DNA from: PALSA-600 sp037142875
Lineage (GTDB): Bacteria > Actinomycetota > Thermoleophilia > Gaiellales > Gaiellaceae
Direction of reading: 5' to 3'
DNA length: 64,000 bases
Assembly: GCA_037142875.1 (NCBI GenBank)
Contig: JBAWZV010000001.1
Span: 372,001 to 436,000, forward strand
Position numbers and translations under genes: made by a program. Below, piece after piece: positions 50,645 through 59,080 of this stretch. Position 1 is the first letter of the stretch. Every line of letters begins with the position of its first letter. The notes under the pieces were generated by a model that was not told the DNA's origin, did no database searches, and saw nothing but the letters and a program-made list of their open reading frames with translations.

Positions 50645-51213
50645 TACTCGGCCTCCGAGAAGCGCACCGGCTCGCCGCCGATCGGGTAGTCCTTGCGCAG
50701 CGGATGGCCTTCCCAGTCGTCCTCCATCAGGATGCGCTTGAGGTTCGGGTGGCCGTCGAACGGGATGCCCATCAGGTCGAACGCCTCGCGCTCGTGCCAG
50801 TCGGCCGTGGGCCAGATCTCGATCACGGTCGGGACGGGCTCGCCGTCGCCGACCCACACCTGAACGCGGACGCGGCGGGGCCGGTCGGAGACCGAGAGCA
50901 GGTGGTAGCTGACCGAGAAGCGCGCACGCTTCCCTCCAGGCAGCACCTGGAGTCCCTGGGTCATCGGTGCGTTGAGGTTCCGTCCGGCGACGATGCTGTG
51001 CGACCCGGTGCCGATGTAGCCCGAGACGCCCTTGGCACCCCAGCCCAGGTAGTCGGCCGCCGCGATGTCAGAGAGGAAGTTGAAGCCCTCGGCGTCGCGC
51101 AGGTGCAGGCAGGCCTCGGTCAGGCGAGCGGGATCAACGACGAGCGTGATCTCGCCGTGCTGCTCCTTGGTCTCGACGAGCCCTGGCACACCGGCGTAGC
51201 CCTCGGATGTCAC
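50644..51213 (-). CDS. nuoC: NADH-quinone oxidoreductase subunit C
   Basis: 30-kDa-type peripheral subunit. The 189-residue product has FNFLSDIAAADYLGWG, YHLLSVSDRPRRVRVQVWVG, WPTADWHEREAFDLMGIPFDGHPNLKRIL (only in part shown: DWHEREAFDLMGI) and WEGHPLRKDYPI, all typical. GTG 51213 overlaps nuoB as GTGA. A longer upstream frame is not supported by homology. Confidence 0.95.
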   Translation of the reverse strand: MTSEGYAGVPGLVETKEQHGEITLVVDPARLTEACLHLRDAEGFNFLSDIAAADYLGWGAKGVSGYIGTGSHSIVAGRNLNAPMTQGLQVLPGGKRARFSVSYHLLSVSDRPRRVRVQVWVGDGEPVPTVIEIWPTADWHEREAFDLMGIPFDGHPNLKRILMEDDWEGHPLRKDYPIGGEPVRFSEAE

Positions 51214-51778
51214 TTGGCGACGCTCCGGCGTTCGTACGCGGGCGGGATTCCGGCCTGGACGCCCTCGTGGAGGCGGATGATCCCTTCCATCAGCTGCTCG
51301 GGGCGCGGCGGGCAGCCCGGGACGTAGATGTCGACAGGGACGATCTTGTCCACCGACTGCACGATCGCGTAGTTGTTGAACATCCCGCCGGAGCTCGCGC
51401 AGGCACCCATTGCGATCACCCACTTCGGCTCGAGCATCTGGTCGTAGATCTGCCGCAGCGGCGCAGCCATCTTGTGCGAGACGCGACCGGAGACGATCAG
51501 CAGGTCGGCCTGGCGCGGGGAGGAACGAAACGCCTCCATACCGAAGCGCGCGATGTCATAGCGCGAGCCGACGATCGCCATCATCTCCATGGCACAGCAC
51601 GCGAGCCCGAAGGTGTCGGGCCACATCGACTTCGTCTGTGACCAGGCGACAGCCTTCTCGAGCGTCGTCAGCCCGACGTCCTTCTCCAGGTCGATGATCT
51701 CGTTCTCGAACTTGCCCGGGCCCTTCGTCGGCCAGAGCAGCCGCTCGGAGTGCATGCCAAGGTCGCGCAGGCGCTTCT

Positions 51779-51788
<10 letters not shown>
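51210..51788 (-). CDS. nuoB: NADH-quinone oxidoreductase subunit B
   Basis: Carries cluster N2, the last Fe-S centre before quinone. The 192-residue product has the tandem cysteines in FGLACCAMEMM and the two further ligands in MGACASSGGMF and YVPGCPPRPEQL. ATG 51788 lies 10 bases before the end of nuoA, so translation is coupled by overlap. Length matches the family. Confidence 0.97.
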
Positions 51789-52141
<353 letters not shown>

Positions 52142-52218
52142 GAGTCGTCTCCTGCGAGGCGGGTGCGGCTTCGGGACGCTACCACGGTGGCCGAGATCCC
52201 CTACCCGGGTGCTGTGGC

Positions 52219-52224
52219 TACACT
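52219..52224 (+). promoter_or_regulatory. Putative -10 box TACACT for the IscA-type gene
   Basis: TACACT ends 9 bases before ATG 52234. The bases between (TCTTACACC) hold no ribosome binding site, so the transcript would have a leader of a few bases at most. Confidence 0.5.
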
Positions 52225-52233
52225 TCTTACACC

Positions 52234-52647
52234 ATGGCCACTATCGAGACGACCGAGACCACCGAGCTGGCGCTCACCGAGCGGGCAGCAGAGAAGGTCA
52301 AGGAGCTGATGGCGCAGGAGCCGGCCGGTGAGGCTGAGGTGCTCCGTGTCGCAATCAGGGGTGGTGGCTGCGGCGGGTTCGAGTACGCGCTCGGCTTCGA
52401 CCGTGGTGCGGCCGACGGTGACAACGAGTCCGAGTTCCACGGCGTGAAGGTCGTCGTCGACGCCGCGAGTGCCCAGTATCTCGCCGGTGCCAGGGTCGAC
52501 TTCGTCGAGTCGCTGCAGGAGTCCGGGTTCAAGATCGATAACCCGAACGCCTCGAGCTCGTGTGGCTGCGGCCACAGCTTCCAGGTCGAAGACGACGCCG
52601 ACGGGCACAGCCACGGGCACGAGCATCACGCCGGCTGCAGTCACTGA
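52234..52647 (+). CDS. IscA/ErpA-type Fe-S assembly protein with His-rich tail
   Basis: A-type iron-sulfur carrier (HesB/IscA fold). The 137-residue product has the three cluster cysteines: RGGGCGGFEYALG and NASSSCGCGHSF. After the fold a 17-residue tail, EDDADGHSHGHEHHAGCSH in full context, holds six histidines and a further cysteine and looks like a metal-binding extension. It is divergent to the complex I operon and followed 18 bases later by FprA, fitting a role in supplying Fe-S clusters to respiratory enzymes (inference). Confidence 0.92.
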   Translation: MATIETTETTELALTERAAEKVKELMAQEPAGEAEVLRVAIRGGGCGGFEYALGFDRGAADGDNESEFHGVKVVVDAASAQYLAGARVDFVESLQESGFKIDNPNASSSCGCGHSFQVEDDADGHSHGHEHHAGCSH

Positions 52648-52665
52648 CGCCGCATCGCCTGACTC

Positions 52666-54027
52666 GTGAGTAGCGACCGTCCACTGCGCGTCGCCGTGGT
52701 TGGATCCGGCCCGGCCGGCTTCTATGCCGCCGCGCAGCTCCTTGCATCCGACGTGCCGGCTCGGGTCGACGTGATCGAGCGGCTGCCAACACCCTGGGGT
52801 CTTGTCCGCCTTGGTGTCGCGCCGGATCATCCCGAGATCAAGGCGGTCTCACGTGTCTTCGAGAAGACGGCACGCCAGGATGGCTTCCGCTTCTTCGGCA
52901 ACGTTGGGGTCGGCACGGACGTCACCCACGACGAGCTTGCCGCCATCTACGACGCCGTGATCTACACCGTCGGCGCCCAGTCCGACCGGCGCATGGGGAT
53001 TCCGGGGGAGGATCTCCCCGGCTCGTGGCCGGCGACGGCGTTTGTTGCCTGGTACAACGGCCACCCCGACTTCCAGGATCTCGACTTCGACCTCTCGCAC
53101 GAGCGGGCGATCGTCGTTGGCAACGGCAACGTGGCGATGGACGTTGCGCGAATGCTCGCGCTCACGAAGGGCGAGCTTGACCCGACCGACACGACCGAGG
53201 CTGCGATTCGCGCCATCGTCGACTCGGGCATCAAGGAGGTTGTCATGCTCGGCCGCCGCGGCCCCGCCCAGGCGGCGTTCACAAACCCGGAGCTGAAGGA
53301 GCTCGGCGAGCTCCACGGCGCCGACGTGATCGTCGATCCCGCCGCCCTCGTCCTCGACGAGGCAAGCGAGGCGGCTCTTGCCGAGGAGCGGTCGACTGCC
53401 CGCCGCAACGTCGACCTGCTGCGCGAGTACTCGGTTCGGACCCCGGCCGGGAAGGTGCGCAAGGTCACGCTGCGTTTCTGCGTCTCACCGGTCGCGATCC
53501 TTGGCGACGGAAAGGTTGAGGCCGTCGAGGTCGTTCGCAACACGCTCGTTGCCGACGACGACGGCAAGCTCCGCGCCGTCGCGACCGACGAGACCGAGGT
53601 GCTTCCCGCCGGTCTGGTCCTTCGGAGCGTCGGCTACTGCGGAGTTCCCGTTCCCGGCGTTCCGTTCGACGAGCGTCGTGCTGTCATTCCGAACGCTGCC
53701 GGCCGCGTGCTCGGCGAGGACGGTCAGCCGATCCGCGGCCTCTACTGCGCCGGCTGGATCAAGCGCGGGCCGAGCGGTGTCATCGGGACAAACAAGAAGG
53801 ACGCCACGGAGACGTGTGACCTGCTCCTCGAAGACGCACGCGCGGGTCTGCTGGATGCCGCCGACGGCGATCTCGAAGCCTTGCTGACCGACCGCGGCGT
53901 CGCGTTCGTTCCGTACGCCGGCTGGGAGGCGATCGACGCCCGCGAACGCGAACTCGGGGAGCCGCTCGGCAAGCCCCGGGTGAAGCTCGTCCGCTGGGAC
54001 GACCTGCTCTCGGTCGCAGGCAGCTGA
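52666..54027 (+). CDS. fprA: Ferredoxin/adrenodoxin-type NADP reductase (FprA-like)
   Basis: FAD- and NADPH-binding reductase that feeds ferredoxin, of the adrenodoxin reductase type found in mycobacteria (FprA) and mitochondria. The 453-residue product has VAVVGSGPAGFYAAAQLL (FAD), RLPTPWGLVRLGVAPDHPEIK, IVVGNGNVAMDVARML (NADPH) and a C-terminal GWIKRGPSGVIGTNKKDA. GTG 52666 lies 18 bases after the IscA-type gene, likely one transcript. No ferredoxin gene is adjacent. Confidence 0.95.
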   Translation: MSSDRPLRVAVVGSGPAGFYAAAQLLASDVPARVDVIERLPTPWGLVRLGVAPDHPEIKAVSRVFEKTARQDGFRFFGNVGVGTDVTHDELAAIYDAVIYTVGAQSDRRMGIPGEDLPGSWPATAFVAWYNGHPDFQDLDFDLSHERAIVVGNGNVAMDVARMLALTKGELDPTDTTEAAIRAIVDSGIKEVVMLGRRGPAQAAFTNPELKELGELHGADVIVDPAALVLDEASEAALAEERSTARRNVDLLREYSVRTPAGKVRKVTLRFCVSPVAILGDGKVEAVEVVRNTLVADDDGKLRAVATDETEVLPAGLVLRSVGYCGVPVPGVPFDERRAVIPNAAGRVLGEDGQPIRGLYCAGWIKRGPSGVIGTNKKDATETCDLLLEDARAGLLDAADGDLEALLTDRGVAFVPYAGWEAIDARERELGEPLGKPRVKLVRWDDLLSVAGS

Positions 54028-54037
54028 GCGCCCCCGG

Positions 54038-54096
54038 GTCGATCGAGGGGATCGACTCCGCATCTTTGCGGACACCACCCTCCGCGAAACTGCGGA
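54038..54096. other. Three small hairpins in a row before fumC
   Basis: GTCGATC/GATCGAC (54038-54056), TCCGCA/TGCGGA (54057-54072) and TCCGC/GCGGA (54081-54096) follow one another in 59 bases, the first two without a gap. They lie between the fprA stop and the fumC promoter. They may form a compound terminator, or the two TCCGC palindromes may be binding sites. Confidence 0.45.
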
Positions 54097-54119
54097 TGCC
54101 CGGGCTGCGGTGCCCGAAC

Positions 54120-54125
54120 TAGACT
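54120..54125 (+). promoter_or_regulatory. Putative -10 box TAGACT, leaderless start for fumC
   Basis: TAGACT, preceded by GAAC, ends 7 bases before ATG 54133. No ribosome binding site is present. Confidence 0.5.
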
Positions 54126-54132
54126 CGCGGCC

Positions 54133-55449
54133 ATGGCGCAGGAGCTCTGGGGCGGGGAGACCCGCAAGGCGATCGACAACTTTCCGGTCTCCGGGGAGCC
54201 GATCCCGATCCCTGTTGCCCGCTGGCTTGGCCGGATCAAGGCAGCCGCCGCTCGCGTGAACGCGGAGCTCGGGCTGCTCGACGCGGACAAGGCGGAACGG
54301 ATCGCAGCCGCCGGCGACCGGATCGCAAACGGCGAGCTCGACGACCAGTTTCCGATCGACGTCTTCCAGACCGGCTCCGGGACGTCGTCGAACATGAACG
54401 CGAACGAGGTGATGGCCACGCTTGCGGGCGCTGACGTCCACGCGAACGACGACGTGAACATGGGCCAGTCCTCGAACGACGTCTTCCCCTCGGCCGTCCA
54501 TCTCGCTGCGCTCGGAGAGATCGTCAACGACCTCGTCCCCGCCCTCGACCGGCTCGCCGCATCGCTTGGCGCGAAGGCCGTCGAGTTCGACGACGTCGTC
54601 AAGTCGGGCCGTACCCACTGGATGGACGCCGTCCCGGTCACGCTCGGTCAGGAGTTCTCCGGCTACGCGGCGCAGGTGCGGGAGGGCAAGGCGCGGATCG
54701 AGGGGACGCTCGGTCGCCTTGGCCAGATTCCCCTCGGCGGCACTGCCGTTGGTACCGGGCTGAACACCCATCCCGAGTTCGCAGCGCGGGTTCGCGCACG
54801 GCTTGCGCAGGAGACGGGCCTCACGATCAACCCGCCCGCCGACCCGTTCGAGAGCCAGGCGGCCCGCGACGGCCTCGTCGAGGCCTCAGGGGCGCTCAAG
54901 GTGCTCGCCGTCTCGCTGACGAAGATCGCGAACGACCTGCGCTACCTCGGCTCCGGCCCGCGCGCGGGACTCGCCGAGATCTTCCTGCCCGAGCTGCAGA
55001 AGGGCTCGTCGATCATGCCCGGCAAGGTCAACCCCGTCATTCCCGAGGTGGTCACGCAGGTCGCAGCGCAGGTGATCGGGAACGACACCGCGATCTCGAT
55101 CGGCGGCATGCAGGGCCACTTCGAGCTCAACGTCTTCATCCCCCTAATGGCCCGTAACCTGCTCGACTCGATCGAGCTGCTCACCTCCTCGTCGAACCTC
55201 TTCGCCGAGAAGTGCATCGACGGGATCGAGGCAAATCGCGAGCGGGCCGAGCACTACGCCGAGCTGACGCTCTCCGCCGCAACCGCGCTCAACCCGTACA
55301 TCGGCTACGACAAGGCCGCCGAGATCGTGAAGGCTGCCGCGGCGTCTGGCCAGTCGCTGCGCGAGGCCGCGCGCGAGGCCGGCGTCAGCGACGAGATCCT
55401 CGATGAGGCGCTCGACTACCGCAAGATGGCCAAGCCGCACGGCGGCTGA
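54133..55449 (+). CDS. fumC: Class II fumarate hydratase FumC
   Basis: Iron-independent fumarase of the citric acid cycle. The 438-residue product has TGSGTSSNMNANEVMA, GRTHWMDAVPVTLGQEFSGYA, the family signature GSSIMPGKVNPVIPE with the catalytic serine loop, and a C-terminal small domain. It is slightly shorter than E. coli FumC (467), chiefly at the N-terminus. Aspartase and other superfamily members differ in the TxSxxMPxKxNP context, which here matches fumarase. It converges on lipA with a 6-base gap. Confidence 0.94.
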   Translation: MAQELWGGETRKAIDNFPVSGEPIPIPVARWLGRIKAAAARVNAELGLLDADKAERIAAAGDRIANGELDDQFPIDVFQTGSGTSSNMNANEVMATLAGADVHANDDVNMGQSSNDVFPSAVHLAALGEIVNDLVPALDRLAASLGAKAVEFDDVVKSGRTHWMDAVPVTLGQEFSGYAAQVREGKARIEGTLGRLGQIPLGGTAVGTGLNTHPEFAARVRARLAQETGLTINPPADPFESQAARDGLVEASGALKVLAVSLTKIANDLRYLGSGPRAGLAEIFLPELQKGSSIMPGKVNPVIPEVVTQVAAQVIGNDTAISIGGMQGHFELNVFIPLMARNLLDSIELLTSSSNLFAEKCIDGIEANRERAEHYAELTLSAATALNPYIGYDKAAEIVKAAAASGQSLREAAREAGVSDEILDEALDYRKMAKPHGG

Positions 55450-55455
55450 GCCAGG

Positions 55456-56376
55456 CTAGTACGCGACTGCGCCCTGACCTGTGGCGGCCGCGTGGCGCTG
55501 CTCGTCCGCGCGGTAGCTCGAGCGGACGAGAGGGCCCGCGAACACCGAGCCGAACCCGAGCGCCTCGCCCTGCTCGCGCAGCCAGGCGAACTCGTCCGGA
55601 TGGACCCAGCGGTCGATCTTGGCGTGCTTCGCGCTCGGCTGGAGGTACTGGCCGATGGTGACCACGTCGACGCCGTGGGCGCGGAGATCGCGCAGCGTCT
55701 CGACGACCTCGTCGTTTGTCTCGCCGAGCCCGACGATGATGCCGCTCTTCGTCATCAGGGGGTAGTCGGCGATCTCCTTGGCGCGCCGCAGGAGCGCGAG
55801 CGCGCCGTCATAGCTCGCCTTGCCGCCCCGCATCTTCGCGTGGAGGCGGCGCACGGTCTCGATATTGTGGTTGAAGACGTCCGGACCCGCTCCGAGCACG
55901 GTGTGGAGCGCCTGCTCCTCGACGCCGAGGAAGTCCGGCGTGAGCACCTCGATCGTCGCGTTCGGCAGCTTCGTCCGCAAGGCTCGGATCGTGGCGGCGT
56001 AGTGGCCTGCGCCCCGGTCGGGAACGTCGTCGCGGTCGACCGAGGTGACGACGACGTGCTCGAGCCCCATCTGGGCGGCGGTCTGAGCGACGCGAAGCGG
56101 CTCGAGAGGATCGACGGGCTCCGACGGCTGTCCCGAGTTGACGTAGCAGTAGCGGCAGGCGCGGGTGCACGTCTCGCCGAGAATCTGGAAGGTCGCTGTG
56201 CCGCGCCCCCAGCACTCGGCGATGTTCGGGCAGCGGGCCTCCTCGCAGATCGTGTTGAGGCTCGCCCCGTGGATCAGCTTCTTCACGTCGAAGTAGCGCG
56301 TGTTCGCGCTCGGCGCGCGAACCTTCATCCACTCGGGCCGGCGCGGCCTTTCGGCGACGGGAAGCGACTCCTGCAT
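55456..56376 (-). CDS. lipA: Lipoyl synthase LipA
   Basis: Radical SAM enzyme that inserts two sulfurs into octanoyl groups on E2 and H proteins. The 306-residue product has both clusters: the auxiliary one in CEEARCPNIAEC and the radical SAM set in CTRACRYC, and the terminal serine ligand in RSSYRADE. ATG 56376 is supported by a TACACT box 7 bases before it. It is divergent to an orphan histidine kinase; lipB lies beyond that kinase on the same strand. Confidence 0.96.
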   Translation of the reverse strand: MQESLPVAERPRRPEWMKVRAPSANTRYFDVKKLIHGASLNTICEEARCPNIAECWGRGTATFQILGETCTRACRYCYVNSGQPSEPVDPLEPLRVAQTAAQMGLEHVVVTSVDRDDVPDRGAGHYAATIRALRTKLPNATIEVLTPDFLGVEEQALHTVLGAGPDVFNHNIETVRRLHAKMRGGKASYDGALALLRRAKEIADYPLMTKSGIIVGLGETNDEVVETLRDLRAHGVDVVTIGQYLQPSAKHAKIDRWVHPDEFAWLREQGEALGFGSVFAGPLVRSSYRADEQRHAAATGQGAVAY

Positions 56377-56383
56377 CCTGCCC

Positions 56384-56389
56384 AGTGTA
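56384..56389 (-). promoter_or_regulatory. Putative -10 box TACACT, leaderless start for lipA
   Basis: TACACT on the minus strand ends 7 bases before ATG 56376; no ribosome binding site precedes that ATG. The box supports this start over one further upstream. Confidence 0.5.
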
Positions 56390-56444
56390 GAGCCGCTGAT
56401 CCCCGTCGCGGGCGCTCGCCGGTACGCTCGCACCAGCCGGTGCG

Positions 56445-58124
56445 ATGACGACGCTGTCCCCCATCACCCGACTGTTCGGCCACCTCGACGCACGTTGGCG
56501 CGCAGTCGCGTCCACGGCCTTCCTCGCTCTCGGCGCCGTGGAGATCGGCGTCAACTACCTGCTCTCCGGCGCTGCCCAGGCGCTCTGGTTCGAGGTGATT
56601 GGCGTGTCGTCGGTTGCGGCCGTATGCGCTGCGCTCGCCTGGACGATCACCGTCGGCGCGACCGCCTGGCGCTTCCTCGGGTTCGGGCTTGCCCTCCAGA
56701 TCGCCGGTGATATCGCCACGACGTACTACGAGGTACATCTCGGCCACGAGCCCCCGGTGCCAGCGGTCGTTGACGCGTTCTACCTCGGTGGGTACCCGTT
56801 CTACGCGATCGGCATCTTGCTGCTCCTGCGGGAGTTCGGCGGACAGGTGAGCCGGGCTGCCGTCCTCGACGCTCTGCTGGTGTTCGTGGCGGTCGGGACG
56901 CTCCAGTGGATCTTCGTCGTCCAGCGCTTCGTCCACGACCAGCTCCCGCTTGGACAGAAGCTCGTCGAGGTCGCCTACCCGTCAATGGACGTGCTCCTTC
57001 TCGTCGTCGTCGCGGAGCTCGTGATCGGCGCGACGCAGCGAACGGCGCCGTTCCGGCTCCTCGTCATCGCGGTCGGACTCCGCATCGCCGCTGACGAGGT
57101 CTTTCTACTCTCCTCCGGCTACAGCCCGGGTGGCGCGAGCGACGTGCTGTTCCTCTCGAGCTACGTCGTCTGGGGTGCGGCCGCGCTCCGTCTGGCTCCG
57201 GCCGACGCCGAGGCGCAGGAGCGTGAAGCGTTGCCTCGTCTGACGTGGACGGTGATCGCCTTCGCGCTGGTGTCGGTGCCGGTGTTCGTGGCCGTAGAGC
57301 GCGTGCGGGGCCACTCGGCGAACATCGTTCTCGGCGCCGTGGGCGTCGCGGTGATGGCCGCGATCGTCGTGCTCCGGCTTGGCGGCCTGCTCCGCGCCCT
57401 CGACAGTCAGAACCGGCAGCTGCGCGAGCTTGACCGCCTCAAGGACGAGTTCGTCGCGACGGTCTCGCACGAGCTCCGAACGCCCCTGACCTCGATCAGC
57501 GGGTACGTCCAGCTGCTTGACGACGAGCGGAGCGTACCGCTCACGCCGGAGCAGCGAAGCCACTTCCAGGTTGTGGCGCGCAACACCGAGCGGCTGCTGA
57601 ACGTCGTCAACGACCTGCTGTTTGTCGCGGGCATGCAGAACGGCGGGCTGCAGCTGCGGATCGAGGATGTCGACCTCGCGAGGATCGCAGCGGAGGCGGT
57701 CGAGGCGAGCATGCCGGCGGCCGACGGCCACGCAGCGGTCGTCTGCGAGTCCGAAGGTGCCACCCGGGTCAGGGGCGATCGCATCCGCCTCGGCCAGATG
57801 ATCGAGAACCTGGTCTCGAACGCGATCAAGTTCAGCCCGAGCGGCGGTCGCGTCGTCGTGCGCACGATCGGCACTCGCGGCGCCGTCCGTCTCGAGGTCA
57901 TCGACTCGGGAATCGGGATCGCCGCGGACGAGCAGGGGTACCTCTTCGAACGGTTCTTCCGGGCACGGGCGGCCGTCTCGCAGGCGAGTCCCGGTACCGG
58001 GCTCGGTCTCTACATCACCAAGGCGATTGCGGAGGCTCATCACGGCCACATCGAGTTCGAGAGCGTCGAGGGTCGAGGGTCCGTCTTTCGCGTGAGCCTT
58101 CCCGCCGTGCCGCCCGCGGCGTAA
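56445..58124 (+). CDS. Membrane sensor histidine kinase, orphan
   Basis: The 559-residue product has about nine hydrophobic segments in its first 310 residues, then HisKA with the phosphorylated His342 (ATVSHELRTPLTS) and an ATPase domain with N (IENLVSNAIKF), G1 (DSGIGIA) and G2 (GTGLGL) boxes. The membrane part has a VDAFYLGGYPFYAIGILLL motif, similar to the membrane region of many actinobacterial GGDEF proteins, so it probably senses within the membrane. No response regulator is adjacent. It separates lipA from lipB and runs opposite to both. Confidence 0.92.
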   Translation: MTTLSPITRLFGHLDARWRAVASTAFLALGAVEIGVNYLLSGAAQALWFEVIGVSSVAAVCAALAWTITVGATAWRFLGFGLALQIAGDIATTYYEVHLGHEPPVPAVVDAFYLGGYPFYAIGILLLLREFGGQVSRAAVLDALLVFVAVGTLQWIFVVQRFVHDQLPLGQKLVEVAYPSMDVLLLVVVAELVIGATQRTAPFRLLVIAVGLRIAADEVFLLSSGYSPGGASDVLFLSSYVVWGAAALRLAPADAEAQEREALPRLTWTVIAFALVSVPVFVAVERVRGHSANIVLGAVGVAVMAAIVVLRLGGLLRALDSQNRQLRELDRLKDEFVATVSHELRTPLTSISGYVQLLDDERSVPLTPEQRSHFQVVARNTERLLNVVNDLLFVAGMQNGGLQLRIEDVDLARIAAEAVEASMPAADGHAAVVCESEGATRVRGDRIRLGQMIENLVSNAIKFSPSGGRVVVRTIGTRGAVRLEVIDSGIGIAADEQGYLFERFFRARAAVSQASPGTGLGLYITKAIAEAHHGHIEFESVEGRGSVFRVSLPAVPPAA

Positions 58125-58127
58125 CGC

Positions 58128-58835
58128 CTAGGCGCGTGCCATGCGGGCGTGCCGCGGCTGCGCCCAGAGCCCGGCATCGTCCCCGGGAAGCTCGTCGAAG
58201 ACGAGGTCGAAGACCTCGGCAAACGCATCGCTCGCCGCGCCCCGGACGTCGTCAACCGAGATCGGCCGGCCGATCTCACGCGCCATGGTGGTGAAGGACG
58301 CGTCTTCAAGCCCGCACGCGGTGATCCAGTCGGTGAACGGCGCAGGATCGAGGTCGACGTTGAGCGCGTACCCGTGTGTCGTCACCCAGCGCGAGATGTG
58401 GACTCCGATCGATGCGATCTTGCGCGGCGGCCGTTCGAGCCACATGCCCGTCAGTCCTTCGATCCTCGTCGCCTCGAGGTCAAACGCCGCGACCGTGCGA
58501 ATCAGCGTCTCCTCGAGGTCGCGCAGGTACCGCCGAACGTCCTTGCCGTGTCGCTTCAGGTCGAGGAGCGGGTAGCAGACGAGCTGGCCGGGGCCATGAA
58601 ACGTGGACTTCCCGCCGCGGTCGGTTTCAACCACAGCAACGGTCGTCCCCTCCGGGATATGCACCTCGTCCTCGTCGGTGCGCCGCCCGAGCGTGACGGT
58701 CGGGGGATGCTCGAGAAACAGCACCGTGTCGGGGATCGCTCCCTGGGTGACCGCCGCGGCGAGCGAGCGCTGGAGGTCCCAGGCCTCCTCGTAGTCGACG
58801 AGACCGAGATTGAGGAGGTAGGCGCCGCGGGCCAT
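58128..58835 (-). CDS. lipB: Octanoyltransferase LipB
   Basis: Moves octanoyl from acyl carrier protein to lipoyl domains, the step before LipA. The 235-residue product has LNLGLVDYEEAWDLQ, HPPTVTLGRRTDEDEVH, the DRGGKSTFHGPGQLVCYPLLDL block with the active lysine region, and SIGVHISRWVTTHGYALNVD followed by an ITACGLED cysteine. The family RGG.x.tyHGPGQ reads RGGKSTFHGPGQ. ATG 58835 follows a TAGAGT box by 6 bases inside the end of the upstream small gene's intergenic space. Confidence 0.95.
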   Translation of the reverse strand: MARGAYLLNLGLVDYEEAWDLQRSLAAAVTQGAIPDTVLFLEHPPTVTLGRRTDEDEVHIPEGTTVAVVETDRGGKSTFHGPGQLVCYPLLDLKRHGKDVRRYLRDLEETLIRTVAAFDLEATRIEGLTGMWLERPPRKIASIGVHISRWVTTHGYALNVDLDPAPFTDWITACGLEDASFTTMAREIGRPISVDDVRGAASDAFAEVFDLVFDELPGDDAGLWAQPRHARMARA

Positions 58836-58841
58836 CTCTCG

Positions 58842-58847
58842 ACTCTA
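58842..58847 (-). promoter_or_regulatory. Putative -10 box TAGAGT, leaderless start for lipB
   Basis: TAGAGT on the minus strand starts one base after the stop codon of the 74-residue gene and ends 6 bases before ATG 58835. It suggests lipB can be made apart from the dehydrogenase operon. Confidence 0.45.
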
Positions 58848-58848
58848 G

Positions 58849-59073
58849 TTACGCCGCGGGGCCTGCCGTCTTCCAGGCCTGCTGGAGCGGCTCGCGGTAG
58901 AACGCGACGAAGACGGCTGCGAGGACGAGAAGCAGCAGCTCGTCGAAGGGGCCGGGTACCGGCAGAAGCCCGAGGCCGATCAGGCCGCGGAGGGGGCGCG
59001 GCAGCCGCTCGTCTCGTGCGAGCAGACGCACAGCACCGACGGTACGGCGAAGGAATCGTCGTGTGCGGCGCAT
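58849..59073 (-). CDS. Small membrane protein between E2 and lipB, 74 residues
   Basis: Basic N-terminal half (MRRTRRFLRRTVGAVRLL) followed by a hydrophobic helix (DELLLLVLAAVFVAFY). The segment DERLPRPLRGLIGLGLLPVPGPFDELL recalls the DUF1232 pattern of small membrane proteins (shown in part: PVPGPFDEL), but it is too short to be sure. It starts 7 bases after the E2 stop and ends 13 bases before lipB, within a run of lipoate-linked genes. Function unknown. Confidence 0.55.
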   Translation of the reverse strand: MRRTRRFLRRTVGAVRLLARDERLPRPLRGLIGLGLLPVPGPFDELLLLVLAAVFVAFYREPLQQAWKTAGPAA

Positions 59074-59080
59074 GAGGCGC

